64,000 nucleotides of DNA from Dendrophyllia cribrosa (Eukaryota > Cnidaria > Anthozoa > Scleractinia > Dendrophylliidae). The notes under the pieces are model-generated. The model searched no databases, was not told the origin of the DNA, and saw only the letters and a program-made list of their open reading frames with translations. The stretch spans positions 3,235,075 through 3,299,074 of the forward strand of contig JAJLRJ010000013.1 in assembly GCA_024195265.1 (NCBI GenBank), in the 5' to 3' direction. A program made the translations under genes and the position numbers. This document shows positions 11,376 to 42,800 of the stretch, one piece after another (position 1 is the first letter of the stretch; every line of letters starts with the position of its first letter).

Positions 11376-13480
11376 TACTGTACCTTTTGCTGATGGTCAC
11401 GCTTGGGAATTGTTCCTACTGACCCAAAACTGTGCTAGAGCCAGCTACTATAAACAGCATTATACATAGGAATGTAATCAGGGATAAAAGCTTTTATTTT
11501 AATATCAATGGTCGCACTTACATTCCACCCTCAAGCCTAAAATATTGCCGTCAAAACCTCATTACACGATTGAAGGGATACAGCCCTAAGGACGTCTATT
11601 TTCGCTCCTCAGTAACAGTGAAATTTAAATTTGTATCTAGACTTAAAATGATTAATGAGTTGTCAGGCAGTAAGTTAACAACCATTTATATCTTTTAAAG
11701 CGTTGAATAGCTTAAATGTTTCATGGCTATTAAAATAAGTGCAATTGAAATCATTAAATTTTGTTCGTATTCAGTTGTTCTCTTTTTAGTCCACCACCGA
11801 ATGACCAAAAAAATATGTCTATATATCTAGTGGTTTCTGCCTTAGACAAGAGTTTATGCTGTGTTCACATCAGCACCGAAACCGGTGCAGTTCAGGATAA
11901 ACTAGTTTCAACGAAACACGTTTCCCGTTTAAAACATGTTTGTAATTGTTCACATCTTGAGTTCTTAATTGCAAAACACGTTTCATGCCTCGTTCTATAA
12001 TTTATGCTGTTTTAAGAAACAGCCATAATCTCACATAAAATCTTTGTACAGTTAGACATGAACCGAACAAAAGAGAGCTCAAGCTTTCTGTTGCCGGTAT
12101 GATCGTACGACTTTGTGGTTTAATCTCTTTTATCAAGCCCTTCGGGAACGAAGGGCAATGAAGTGTTTAGCGCGGTGGATACGACGTTTACACTATATAG
12201 CTAGTCTGGCTTATAGTAAGTTCGTTTCGATCGTGCTCGGAATGTTTCCATAAGGCAGATTTCAAATTTGGCAATTTTATATTTTGATTGAATACGGCTA
12301 GGACCTTTTTTGCTCGAAAAACAAAATACAAGTTACATAAATGGGAATTTTTCAGTAGCATTCACACAGTGCCTTCTCGACTTGCGGTAACCTGCACTTC
12401 ATGAGAATTTGGGCTGCAAGCAAAACGAATCAGTTGTTTGTGTTCTGTTCATAAGTGGAAATAAATTTGTAATGTTTCTGACCCAACTGTTGTTTTCAGC
12501 GACCTTTCAGCTAGGGGCTCAAGAAATGACTAGATGGTAGAATGTGTATAGAATTTTTGATGCCCCTCTTTGTAACGAGCAAGTTTGTTTTAAAATAACG
12601 GTTCGTAGCGAGTTCTTAATAAATCAAAGAGCGAAGACATAAAGGGTGAAATCGCTAGCTCGTAATAGAAGCAAAAATTCAATCTATGTTAAAAATTGGC
12701 TTGAGCAATAAGTCCTACGAGATTAGCTTTGTTCAGTCTTCACGAGTTAAGTATACTCTTGGCAAAGTCATTTGCCGAAGGATACTTATAAAATAATAAT
12801 ACGCCAAATAGGTCATTTACAACTTGCGGTTTCCTGTGGTTTTTCTGTGTAAATGAACAAGAACAAAAATGAACCGAGTGCTAAACAATACATTTTGAAG
12901 AAATAAATCTCGCTATGAATACTTGTAACAAAACAATACGCCGAATAGGTCGTTTAAAACTTGCGGTTTCCTCCGTGATAATTTCACCAATAAACAACTG
13001 AAGCAACGAGCGATAAACACTCTTTGGACCGCGCGACACTCCCAGACCATTGTTATCGCTAGTGTCATTCTCTGATTGCGCATTTCTTTTAAAGTTGTAC
13101 GTTGGCATGCAGTTTATCTTTATTAATTTCCGTACCCCCTGCTGTTTTGTCAAGTAATTATTTTTGGTGTTCAGTTGACCTGCCAATGTTAAATTTAGAC
13201 CATAGCTCAAACCATAGCTGAATTTAAATTTGTTTTAAAATCAAATTGGTAAAAATCAACTAACGTTCACCTGTTTAGCCACAAGTCAAAAGCTTGAATA
13301 AAACTTTGGTGATCTACAAAAGGAAAATATTTGATCTGAGTAGAACCTGATGTGTGAAATGCGCCTTCCACTAATTTACATTGACCTTGTTTCTATTTTC
13401 CACAACTTTTTGCTCCAATTAAAGAGTTCCCAACATCAATTTGCAGAAATATTCCAATATTTCATTTTACAGAAATAGGA
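11376..13480. other. Gene-free stretch with a small direct repeat
   Basis: No supported gene. A ~55-bp segment at about 12790-12845 recurs at about 12930-12975 (shared cores AATACGCC, ATAGGTC and ACTTGCGGTTTCCT). A 109-codon minus-strand frame at 12881-13210 spans part of this repeat and is not convincing as a gene. Confidence 0.4.
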
Positions 13481-14265
13481 AAGTACTGCTCAGTAGCTTT
13501 GGACACACTGTAGGATTTCATTTACAACTCAAAAGTTAGAATTAGTACAGCATAATAAACAGCACCACAGGAGAGAGTACTGCTCAATAGCTTTCATTTG
13601 AATGGTCACACTTTAAGATTTCATCCACAGACTCAAAAGTTTATTAGGACCACCTTGTAAGAACACTGGCACTAACAGGACTGGAAAGTACCGTGCTCGA
13701 CAGTTTTCATTTGAATGTTCACACTTTAGGATTTCATTCACAGACTCAAAAGTTAGAACCACCTTGTACAGCATAATAAACAGCACCACAGGAAAGTACT
13801 GCTCAGTAGCTTTCAATTGAATGGTCAAACTTTAGGATTTCATTCACAGACTCAAAAGTTAGAACCACCTTGTACAGCATAATAAACAGCACCACAGGAA
13901 AGTACTGCTCAGTAGCTTTCACTTGAATGTTCAAACTTCAGGATTTCATGCACAGACATAAAAGTTAGAACCACCTTGTACAGCATAATAAACAGCACCA
14001 CAGGAAAGTACTGCTCAATAACTTTCAGTTAATCATGAATGGTCACACTTTATCGATTTCATTCACAGACTCAAAAGTTAGAACCACCTTGTACAGCATA
14101 ATAAAGACAATAAACAGTACCACAGGAAAGTACTGCTCAATAGCTTTCATTTAAATGTTCACACTTTAGGATTTCATTCACAGACTCAAAAGCTACAAAA
14201 GTTCCACGGATTTCATCCACGAACTAAAAAGTTAGAACCATTTTGTACCGTATTTGTAATAAACA
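13481..14265 (+). repeat. Family A array (about seven units)
   Basis: A long tandem array of ~105-bp units, some with small insertions, for example TTAATC near 14030 and AAGACAATA near 14104. The units share ACCTTGTACAGCATAATAAA and CACAGGAAAGTACTGCTCA. Both ends fade into degraded units. Confidence 0.9.
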
Positions 14266-15940
14266 GCATCACATCGATAATAACTCAACTCCGCAAAACG
14301 TTCCGATTTCATACATACAAAAGATGAAACTTTAGAATTACATAAAGACGATAACTTGCGGGTTTGAATGCGTTTGAATGGATGCGCAAAATTTAAACAA
14401 ACTTTTCCCTGATTATATAACTTACCTTTGGTAAAATCGAGATGACCAGATCCTTGGCTTTGATCTTCAAATACATGTCAATCCCTTGAAATTATTTTCT
14501 CTATTTTCTTTTTTTGTCCTTCGGAACATTGTTCTCGATATTGTTATTATTCCGGTAGTATTGCGCGTTGATAAAAAAAAAAGAATTTAACCAAACTGCT
14601 CGGAAGATCTTTTCAAAAAACTAAGATGTTCAGTGCCGATACACGGATGTTGCTCTTATGTTGCCGACTTTTGAGTCTGTGATTGAAATCCTTACGTCGA
14701 AATAAACGTCAAATAACTGACATTGAGCAGTAATCTCCTGTGGGGTTGTTTGCTTTTAAATATTTTAGTCATTTTTCGAAATAAAATTTCGTATATTTCA
14801 GTTCCACCTGTAAAAGAGTGGACACCCCAAACTGACGTCTTTTTAGTAAGTTTTTTAGATTCAGTATAATCAGCATTAAAACATGCGTTAAAGTACGTTT
14901 CAAAAATAAAAAACTGAATGGTTGGCTTACCTCCTAAATGGAAGGGCCAGTGCATAAGCGCTCCTCGACGAGTTATTTGCCTTCACAGAAGAAGTGATAT
15001 AACCTTTATTCGATCCAGTTACGTTATATGAACGTTTATGTATATTGTGTTTATCCAATGATAAGATATAAAGCTAGCAAATAGAAATGCGCGCTATATG
15101 TTGATAATGGTAGAGGGGAAAAGTTTAACTGCGACCCACAACTTCAGTTATATTTCATCTTTGCCATTTTAGCCCATGATCATAGAAGGTTTGTTGAGTT
15201 GCAAAAAGAAATATTAAGCCGAAACAGCTTGTTTTATTTGTTTCTCTGTTTGTGTTTGAATTTCTCACAATTTTGCCCCGATCGGCGGATTATAGTGTCA
15301 ATACCACAGTAACCAAATATCGGCGACTATTTAACTGTGACGAACATTTAAACCTAAACTTGAATTAATCTTGCAGAACCAGGACAAGTGATTCTCTTGT
15401 TCCCTCAGGAAAAATAAGTGGTTTGACTTAGGAGAAATCTGAAATACCGAGATTAAATGAAAAAAACTATTAAACATGATTTTGGAACGACGTTTGCTAA
15501 AGGAAGATAGTCGCCTTATACGACAGATCGGTCGCTCATAAAAATGTCAACTGTATTTATAGACTCACAAGTTAGAACTACTTCTATATATAGTTTCAGT
15601 AATAATCAGCTGCACATGTTCAGGAAATTACTGTTCAAGAATTTTCATTTGAAGGTTAAAACTTAGGATTCCAGTCATATACAGTCTTAAATTTGAATTA
15701 AAACCACTTCCGGGGTATATGTCTTAAAGGTTGTCTTTTGAATGGACGGGTTAAGCAAGAGATTTTGACTATCTAAGTTATTTTCGGCTGGATCAATATT
15801 TTTAGCCAGTGTTCACGTGTCCTCATATCAGAAATAGGACGGGAATTAACTTTTCTTTAACAGCGAACCTCAAACATGTCATACGCTGTCACATGTCTCA
15901 TGCTGTTCTTTTGCTATGCCAGTTTGTTCTAGATTAGACA
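14266..15940. other. Unrecognised AT-rich spacer
   Basis: No supported exon or RNA gene. Weak single-unit traces of family A appear near 14655-14750 and 15560-15700. Confidence 0.35.
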
Positions 15941-16455
15941 GAATCTCGTGATTCGTGTTGCTAAACTGAAATGCCAATATATAATATTGAGGTTTTCAAT
16001 GATATCAGTGAATCAAAAAAGGCGGCAGATCGTATCTATTTGTACAAACGAAGCTAAATATTAAATATTATATTATAGTTTGTGGGTGTTTGTAAAGACA
16101 GTTATGATCTTTGTTGTGAACAAGTTTAGTCATCAAACAATATTCTGAACTCAAAGGCTTCCGGTTAAAATATGCCACACCCAAATCTCTCTGTTTCTAT
16201 CCCATACCAATTTATTTAAAAAACTGAGAAAAATGATGCGAGAATCTCGTGATTGACATGTCGCTAAAAAGGACCATATATCGTATTGAGGTCTTTCAAT
16301 ATAAAGGAATCAAAAAAAAAGGCGGCAGATCGTATATATTTCATATACAAACGTAGCTGATGTTATAGTTTGTGGGTGTTTATAAAGACAGTTAAGATCA
16401 TTGTGAACAACTTTGGTCATTAAACAATATTCTGAACTGAAAAGGCTTCCGCTTA
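15941..16455 (+). repeat. Diverged direct duplication of ~220 bp, offset ~300 bp
   Basis: The segment beginning GAATCTCGTGATT at 15941 recurs from about 16242. The shared blocks, in the same order, are AGGCGGCAGATCGTAT, TTATAGTTTGTGGGTGTTT, AAAGACAGTTA and AAACAATATTCTGAACT. The copies differ by substitutions and small indels. No coding frame is conserved between them. Confidence 0.8.
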
Positions 16456-16599
16456 TGAGAGTATACAGAAAATAGATAGCACGACCTCAACGGATAGACT
16501 TGTGAAACATGGCGCCATTTTCTAATATCATTCCTTTGAATTTAAGAGTACAAACTTTCTAAAACATTTTCTTTTGGGAAATATTGAAACTCCCAACCG

Positions 16600-17510
16600 C
16601 ACCACAGGAATGTACTATTCAATAGCTTTTACTTAAATGGTCGTCACACTTGTGGATTTTATCTAACAAATTTAAAACCTGAATCCTAATGAGAAATCTT
16701 AATTTTACCACAAAGAGTACTGCCGTTTGAGCAGTGAGACTTAGGAATTTTATCCATAGACTTAAAAGTTAGAACCACCTTGTACAGCATAATGAACAGT
16801 ACCACAGGAAAGTACTGCTCAGTAGCTTTCATTTGAATGGTCACACTTTAGGATTTCATCCACAGACTCAAAAGTTAGAACCACCTTGTACAGCATAATA
16901 AACAGTACCACAGGGAAGTACTGCTCAGTAACTTTCATTTGAATGGTCACACTTTAGGATTTCATCCACAGACTTAAAAGTTAGAACCACCTTGTACAGC
17001 ATAATAAACAGTACCATAGGAAAGTGCTGTTCAATAGCTTTAATTTGAATGGTCACACTTTAGGATTTCATCCACAGACTCAAAGTTAGAACCACCTTGT
17101 ACAGCGAATAAACAATACTTACAGTAAAGTACTGCTCCATAGCTTTAATTTGAATGGTCACACTTTAGGATTTCATCCACAGACTCAAAGTTAGAACCAC
17201 CTTGTACAGCGAATAAACAATACTTACAGTAAAGTACTGCTCCATAGGTTTAATTTGAATGGTCACACTTTAGGATTTCATCAACAGACTCAAACGTTAG
17301 AACCAACCTTGTACAGCATAATAAACAGTACCACAGGAAAGTACTGCTCTGTAGCTTTCATTTGAATGGTCACACTTAGGATTTCATTCACGGACTCAAA
17401 CGTTAGAACCACCTTGTACAGTATAATAAGCAGCACCACAGGAAAGTACTGCTCGATAGCTTTCATTTGAATGATCACACTTTTAAGATTTCATCCAGAC
17501 TTAATCTTTA
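16600..17510 (+). repeat. Family A array (about eight units, period 105-106 bp)
   Basis: The anchor ACCTTGTACAGC occurs at about 16777, 16883, 16989, 17094 and 17199, giving a period of 105-106 bp. Two adjacent units (from about 17094 and 17199) share a private variant, GCGAATAAACAATACTTACA, which points to local unit duplication. Confidence 0.92.
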
Positions 17511-19254
17511 GAACAACTAGCACAACATATAGTATAAAAACGGTGCTGACAAGAACCAAATACAAGACAACGAACCGTACTTCCGAAAATTGAGGTCAAC
17601 CTCTTGTACAAACAAAAAGTTAGTTAACTTCACTGAGATTTGGCCCGAGCGCAGGAAATAATAGGTAAGAATTGATTGCCTCAATAAGCTCTCACTGTGA
17701 ACAAAATTATAAACCTTTATTATTTAGAAATATCATGTTGGTCGTGCTTTTCCAACCCCGCAAAAACAACCGGCTTGTTATTCCCTTAGCCATGCGATAA
17801 AATAACAACGCTACGATAACTTTTAATTTACTGTCAATGGCTTAGTTCCCTGTACAAATAAAAGCTTAACTGATATATCTACATGGTATTTCAGTACCCT
17901 GGAAAATTGTCGTTCTAACTGCGAGCTCTTGTAGAGAGACCGGATGCCATCAAACAGCAGAATCTAGCTAACAATCCTCGCTTTTTTATGGTTAACGCCA
18001 GAGCCAGTAGACTCGAACAGTAAGAACTACCTTGTCCAAAATAACAAAAATAGCTCGACACACGAACACGCAACTAATTAAAAGTTGTTTTTATGCATTT
18101 TAATGGTCACACTTCACTTGTTTATTCAGTGGCTTGACTTGAGACTACCTATCAGATGAGCCGCTTCATGAAAATATCTTAAACTTTCAGCTATTTTTAA
18201 ACGACTTGGAGGCAAACGATATAAAAGAGACCGGCGAAAACATAAGCCAATCGCATTAAGGTTCAATAGTTCTCCCCATTTTTGCCAGAACTTGATATCG
18301 ATAATAGTTGTATCTTTGCACGATTTCCGGAAATCAGTTCGAAGTATCCAGTGTGAATTATTTTATGAAACTCGGGATTGTTGTAAATTCCACCGCATAA
18401 ACAAGCCCAAAACAAATTCACTTCACGATTAATTTGGTTTGCGATCTTGGAAACCTGCATTTGTTAGCTTAAACACCATTAAATTAACGCTTTTTCGGGG
18501 TTTGAAAGCTATTCTTACTCATCCCTCGCTCGCCGATTTTCAAAAGGGTGTTTTTCTGCCCTTCGGCGATTTTTTAGTACTTCCTTTGTTTAGGAAAACG
18601 TTTGCGTTTGCGACCAAGGTCAGGTTTGGTTCCTTTTCTCTCCAGTTTATTTAAAACTTGTGTTAGCATGCAAAAGAAATCTTACTTAGACAAACTAGGA
18701 CATTTTTCTCATTTTCTCAATTGTCTTTGCAAGATAATTGCGTTCAGCAGCGAAATGGCAATTAAGACACAGTTCCGTTTACATTTGTGAAACAGTTTTC
18801 CGTTCGTTACTCATCTATCCACAACTCAAATCTTACACACTTACCTCACGTTGACAAAGATACCTGCTCGGCTTCGGAAAAGTTAAGAATAGAAAAAGCG
18901 TAAAAGGAAGAGACCCGCTTTGGTAAACTGCTGTTGTTTGTGCCGGATTGAAGAGCCGTGAAGCGCGTAAATAGATGCGATCAGTAATGTCTTTTATACC
19001 TATCATATCATTTTGCGGGATTTAATTAGGCGTTGACATTTTATCTATGCATTTATCTAAGAGACAAACAACATTTTGCTAATCCGAAATATATATCTCA
19101 CGCTCATTAATTCACAAAACCTTAATGATTTTATAAATGGCATAAAGGTTACGCAGTGATGATTGTTATGGGACCTTTTTATAACTCCAAGAGCATCAAT
19201 ATCAAAGAAAGATACCAAATTACCGTTTTTAAAATACTAAAAAACGGACAGTAC
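17511..19254. other. Gene-free spacer
   Basis: No exon with splice or domain support. A faint family A trace lies near 18005-18130. Short frames near 18263-18790 show no recognisable domain. Confidence 0.35.
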
Positions 19255-19340
19255 CGTAAAAAGGTACTGCAAAAGAGCTTTCATTTGAATGGTGACACTG
19301 CAGAATTTAATCCACAGACTCAAAGGTTATAACCAACGGG
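19255..19340 (+). repeat. Single family A/B-like unit
   Basis: One diverged unit with GAGCTTTCATTTGAATGGT and CCACAGACTCAAAGGTTA. Confidence 0.6.
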
Positions 19341-19986
19341 GGCATCGGAGCTGAAAGCTATGAAACAATCAGATTTCGTGATTGCATAGTGACCAGTTTG
19401 TTGTCGTCGGAACTATCTTAAATAGCTTGCAAGCACTCTTTGAGATCTGATCAAAGTGTAATTTTAAATTATTTAGGAGGCAAAGTTTATCCATGGCTTT
19501 CAAGATGCAAAGATGTTACTCAAATAAACACCTTTTTTTCTATTTTCATTAGTCAAGTTGAAGTTTTCACTCGACAGTTATTTAAACAGCTTATCGTTCC
19601 CCGAATTTTTTTTAGCTATTTTCGAGTTTAATGACATTCTTTATAATTAGTATTTCAGCGACAAGAAAAGCCGTATTTGTAACAGATATTTAATAATGGG
19701 AGGGAAGCAATTAAGGAAAAATTCTTGCCATTCGGTTTCATTTGCAACAACAGGACATAGGAGACATTTTGTCCCTTGCTTTGATCCTCATTTTGTCGCG
19801 ACATTCAATTAAATGCACTTACCACGTGAACTTATTCACTGGACCGTCGAAAGCTGGTAATCGTGTTTTTGCTAAGGTTTAGCGCGTGGTCAAGTTCATG
19901 AAACTTTTTTTTTTTTTTTTGTCATCTCTAATTGGCTTAACCATGCCTTAACCCATCACAGCGAACATGAAAAACGTAATCATGTT
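19341..19986. other. Spacer with MITE-like flank
   Basis: No gene is recognised. The last part (from about 19850, GCTGGTAATCGTGTTTTTGC) matches sequence found with another family D copy near 35175-35300, so it is probably mobile-element derived. Confidence 0.4.
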
Positions 19987-20260
19987 TGGAGCGGTTTTCA
20001 TTTTATTTAGTGTCGTAAAATCAAAACCTAAGTATAATTACTCTGGCCTGCTAACCACAAGAGACGTAACTCGAAGAAAGTACACGTAGCCGGCCGGCAC
20101 CAAGCGCGGGAAAACGCGTGCGAGCAAGTCATGATTGGTTTAGGTTTTACTTCTGAGGTCTTCTGATTGGTTGAGAAAGTGGCGCGAGATTTTTTTAGCC
20201 AATCACAAAACGTAGCCATGCAAAACAAAAGCAATCGTGAAATAATTGAAAACCACTCTA
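19987..20260. mobile_element. MITE family D (CCAATCA-rich, AGAGC ends)
   Basis: The ends are GGAGCGGTTTTCA and, on the right, TTGAAAACCACTC, imperfect inverted repeats. The interior has several ATTGGTT/CCAATCA motifs and GTGGCGCGAGATTTTTTAGC, shared with copies at 27175, 35322 and 60021. Confidence 0.75.
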
Positions 20261-20649
20261 TACTCTATTCTTCGTACCAGTTTCATGTTTTTGCTTGGAG
20301 CACATAACTTGATGTAGTTAATCAGAAAAGGCCGACAAACGTCCTACTTTTTTCATTTCGGCCTCCGGCCCGTGCATAAACCACAATGGAAATTTTAGTT
20401 TTATCGACTGAGTCGATAAGGTAAATTGACCACCGTAAAAAGATTCAAATAGCTGACGTTTCGAGCGCTAGCCCCACCGACGCAGCACCACAGTTTCTCT
20501 AGAAACTAACCCCATCCATAAACCACAATGGGTTGACCATGTAACTGTTTTCATGAAAGGGGAAGTGTCGCGGGGATTTGGTAAAAAAACTGTCGAATAG
20601 TGTCTCTAGTCACAGACAGACTGGATCTAAATCTCGGGGTAGGGGCCCG
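20261..20649. other. Spacer with dispersed repeat fragment
   Basis: The stretch around 20400-20480 (GATAAGGTAAATTGACCACC then AGCTGACGTTTCGAGCG) has a weak counterpart near 36930-37000 in inverted orientation. No gene is seen. Confidence 0.4.
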
Positions 20650-20957
20650 GGAGGGGGGACTCCCATATAAAAATGACGGGGGTGCTCGTCGTACCTTTTA
20701 GTGGTCAAAATCTGTAGATTGGTACCGTTTAGGTACGAAAACATTAAATGACCACCGTTAGAATTATCACGGTACCTTTTAGGGTATGAGCCGAAAAATA
20801 TGACAGAATATGATATGTGTTGTTTTAGAATTGGTACCTCTTAGGGTAAAAGTTATTTTGAGCCACGCCCATCAAACGAGATTCTGGTACCTTTTAGGGT
20901 ATTTTTCGGAAATTTTCGACGAGCACTCCCGTCATTTTTATAGGGGAGTGCCCCCCG
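20650..20957. mobile_element. Complete MITE with ~38-bp inverted ends (family C)
   Basis: The left end GGGGGGACTCCCATATAAAA continues into ATGACGGGGGTGCTCGTCG; the right end is the near-perfect complement, finishing in GGGGAGTGCCCCCC. The interior holds four copies of GGTACCTTTTAGGGTA-like motifs. A truncated relative is at 4412. Confidence 0.85.
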
Positions 20958-22276
20958 GGGGGAGGGGGTACTCCCATATGTAAGCTATATAGGTATATGC
21001 CGCGGGATAGGGTATAGTTTTTGGTATTGTGATCCTTATCACCAGAAGGCATTAACCGAAGGAACGAACGCTGAACTCAGTTTTGTATCATACACTATAT
21101 ATTATTTTTACCTTATGTTTACAAGTGCGCTATCTACATGCCATGTATTACCAATCATTTATAACCATGTATTTTTCAAATTTTAGGAGCCGTTACAATG
21201 TTTTCTTTCAGTATAGCCCTGGCCCTGAGGAAGACAAGTTCTATTAGTTCAAATATTGGCCATTTAATAAACTGATCTGCCCTTTGCCGTAGTGCCAGTC
21301 TTACATTCAGTTTTTTATTCAATTTTCACATTCAAGTGACGCCTGGCACGACTGAGATCTTTCACAAGGAAGATCCGGCAACTACCAGCAAGTTTAATTT
21401 CTGCGTCGTGCGGACCTCTGCATTCAAAGGTTTTTCTATTGTGATCTTTTGTTAGGGTTTCTTTAATTGTATGAGCTAAATAACAGTACATAAACCCAGC
21501 TAAACGAAGAAAAAGATATGGTTATGATGGCGTATTAATGAAACTACGCTCAGTCTAGTATTGTATGCCTGGTGCTAAACTTTCCAGGTACCGCAGAAAA
21601 AAAATTACTGAAAACGACCTGTTCACACTTCTGAATTATCGTTTTTCCCAAAAAATAGGGTATCTATCCTTAAATAGGGTCAGAACCTTCGCGGCATACA
21701 CCTATCCTAAATTGACAGGAAAAATTGCAACTTGACAGAAAAAGTTAGCCTGGTAAATATGACGCTAAATGTTATTGGCATGCTGAACATTACATCTGTC
21801 TTAGATAACTTTCGTACAGTCGACGACGTTATTTACTCTAAAAAGTGAGAAACCGATAGAAAACAGAATATATTCTGTTATTTTCAGCTATCTATGTATT
21901 TTTTAAAACGTGATCAACGAAAATTACAGCAATTTCACTGCAACTAGCCAAAACAAGGGTTTTTATGAGCCCGATCAGCCCGAAAATCGCAGAGAAGAGA
22001 GAGAAGAGGGAAAGGGAGCGAGAGCGAGAGAAAAAAGACTAGCCGCCCGGCAACAGTCTTTAGTTTTTATATTGGGGGCCAAGAACGCTCACAAACGTTA
22101 CTTAGGGCGATATCGTTTTCAAAAATCCAGGTATATGTATGAAAGTAGAATAAATTTAAGTTTTTTGAGTTTTTTCTTGCAAGAACTTCTCACGCGCCTT
22201 CAGAAAAACCTTCCTTATTGGTTCATCGATTGGAAACACTTGGTCCCAATCTTCGCTCTCACATCCTGCCCACCAC
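20958..22276. other. Repeat-derived spacer upstream of LRRC40
   Basis: Sequence at 20960-21020 and 21650-21715 carries loosely inverted motifs (GTATATGCCGCGGGATAGGG versus CTTCGCGGCATACACCTATC), probably the ends of another old element. A 145-codon plus-strand frame at 21910-22347 has a charged start but no recognisable domain and overlaps the likely LRRC40 promoter; I do not call it a gene. Confidence 0.4.
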
Positions 22277-22416
22277 AAAATGGCGGACGAAATGTTGCAA
22301 CATTCATAAGCGTTGTTTTTATCGCCGAAAAAATGCCTATATGTTGAAAATAAGGAGATAACTGGGTAGTGCGATACATTTGTATCTTATTAATAACGTT
22401 TTGAAGCGGTTAAATC
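22277..22416 (+). promoter_or_regulatory. LRRC40: Probable TATA-less promoter and 5' UTR of LRRC40
   Basis: A CAAAATGGCGGAC motif ending about 130 bp before the LRRC40 ATG resembles the YY1-type AANATGGCGG element typical of TATA-less housekeeping promoters. I see no good TATA box nearby. The transcription start is inferred to lie between here and the ATG, on position alone. Confidence 0.35.
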
Positions 22417-40657
<18,241 letters not shown>

Positions 40658-40752
40658 CGACATAACATGTGACTTGTACGGATTAAGGGTGGGCAGGTGG
40701 GGTAGGATAAGCCCGCCTTATCCCACTGCCTCATGCTTAACGAAATCTTTTG

Positions 40753-41231
40753 ACCCTTTCATCCACAGAGACGATTATGAAGACATTTAGTGCATGCAGT
40801 TCTAACTTTTGAGTCTGTTCACTAAATCCTATGGTGTGACCATTCAAATGAAACCTCTTCAGCAGTACCTTTGCATGGTACCATTTGTTCTAACTTTTGA
40901 GTCTGTGGATGAAATCCTATGGTGTGACCATTCAAATGAAACCTCTTCAGCAGTACTTTTGCATGGTACCATTTGTTCTAACTTTTGAGTCTGTTGATGA
41001 AATCCTATGGTGTGACCATTGAAATGAAACCTCTTCAGCAGTACTTTTACATGGTACCATTTGTTTTAACTTTTGAGTCTGTTGATGAAATCCTACGCCA
41101 ACGGTGTGACCATTCAAATGAAACCTCTTCAGCAGTACTTTTGCATGGTACCATTTTTTCTCAATATTTTACAAAATGAAATTTTGGGATTTTTTTTTAA
41201 TTTTGATATTTGGCATTCTTGGCAGTTCAGT
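40753..41231 (-). mobile_element. Family B element, four to five 88-bp units
   Basis: Left end CCCTTTCATCCACAGAG, tandem units with GGTACCATTTGTTCTAACTT, and right end TTTTACAAAATGAAATTTTG followed by a degraded GGCATTCTTGGCAGTT terminus. A small CGCCAACG insertion marks one unit at about 41096. It lies ~95 bp downstream of the LRRC40 stop codon, so it may sit in the 3' UTR. Confidence 0.85.
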
Positions 41232-42667
41232 AAAAAATAACCCCTAAATGGACTTCTGAGTTGTAAGAGAACAGCTCGTTACATTCTCATTGCGATGACA
41301 ACTAATATTGAAGCGAAGGGCTGTAATTTTAAATTAACAGAGTCACGTTTGATAATAATTAAAATTTTACCCTCTGGAACGTTTCCCAGATATCAAACAA
41401 CGTTTATGATCTGGTCTGTTTGTCTGTAGTTGCCCTCACAGCTGTTACTTTGTCGTCTAAGGAGAATAGCCACGGACCAGTGATCTGGCGTATTACGCAA
41501 CCTCGTCCCATCCCCAGGTCTTCTCGGCATTCGAAATAGCGACGGCGGGGATGGCCCTGGGGACTAGGGTTGTTATAACGCACTCTCTTACAACGAAACT
41601 CGATGCAAGGGGCTGATTTATTTAGCCGCCAATATTTCGACTAACAAAACTAGCTTTCCTCAGGGCCAGGACTATACTGAAGGAAAATACTATAACTGCT
41701 CCTTAAAAATACATGAGTGGTTAATGATTAACTAATAAAAAAAAACAATAGGTATGCATATATAGAATAAAGGCAATTAATAGAGATAAAGATCAAGGTT
41801 GATACCGTCGGTTAATGCCGCCTACAGGTGAGAAATTTTTACGTTCATTTTGTGAGGTATGCTTCTTGTGCTTATAGTTTATCACTTTTAGAACGTTCAC
41901 ACATAACAACTTGTATTTGTCAACACTAGTTACCATGTGAACGCGCCTTCTAAAACAGTGAATATTCTTGGTTTCCACATGACGTCATGAAAATTTAAAA
42001 ATTTAAAGTGTACATCCTACGAAGCTGTTTCTAACATGGTATATGGATACAAGTGTTATAATCTTTCACAAAAACTTTCAGGTTTTAACGATGTTTTGCT
42101 TCCGATTTACAAAGGTTTCAAATGTGTCACTATTTCAGATAAGCCGTGAAAATAAACAAAATTGAATCAACTGAAAGTTATTTTTTTGCATTATAAGTGC
42201 TTATAAGCCGAGTTAATGGAGCTTATAGCAAATACAATATTTTTTGGTTTGATTTTTGGTGTAATTAAGACTGAATTTTTGGCCGCCATCTTTGTGCCCC
42301 TGAGTGGGGCACAAAGATGGCCGCTCCATTTCTTTCTTACTAAATACTCGTTCGCCTATAACTCTTGAACGAAATGCTTTTGCGCTTCAAAATTTGGCCC
42401 AGATGTGTAGTTTTAAAACTCTCTACAATTCTATAAACATTTTGGACTCGAAATCTATTGTTTAATGCTTCTGAATTTTGATATGACGTACGTGAAAACC
42501 AAGAATACGCCCACGTCAGACAGGTGTTGGACTGGTACTTGTCCGTTTTCAGTCAATCGAGCGACTGAGCTAATCAGGAAAACAAGCTCGGCGAGACTGG
42601 AGCGAGCGAACGAGCCGAGGGGAAACTAGGGGAGTGGCGCCTTTAACCCCCTTCCCCCCAACCCGTC
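41232..42667. other. Intergenic spacer
   Basis: No gene recognised. GGCCGCCATCTTTGTGCCCC at about 42281 and its complement at 42305 form a short hairpin, likely the core of an old MITE. Confidence 0.45.
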
Positions 42668-42800
42668 CTCCTCTCTGAATTAACGATTATCGTTAATTCT
42701 CAAATTGCTCTGAATTTACGATTATAGTTAATTTAGAACACTGACAGTCTGAAAGGAATTCTGGGAAATCAGCATTTTTGTTGAAAAAGAACAATCCTTA

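Noticed and set aside
21910..22347. 145-codon plus-strand frame upstream of LRRC40
   Set aside because: No domain, no splice-supported partner; it overlaps the probable LRRC40 promoter and its charged start comes from a GAGA-rich run.
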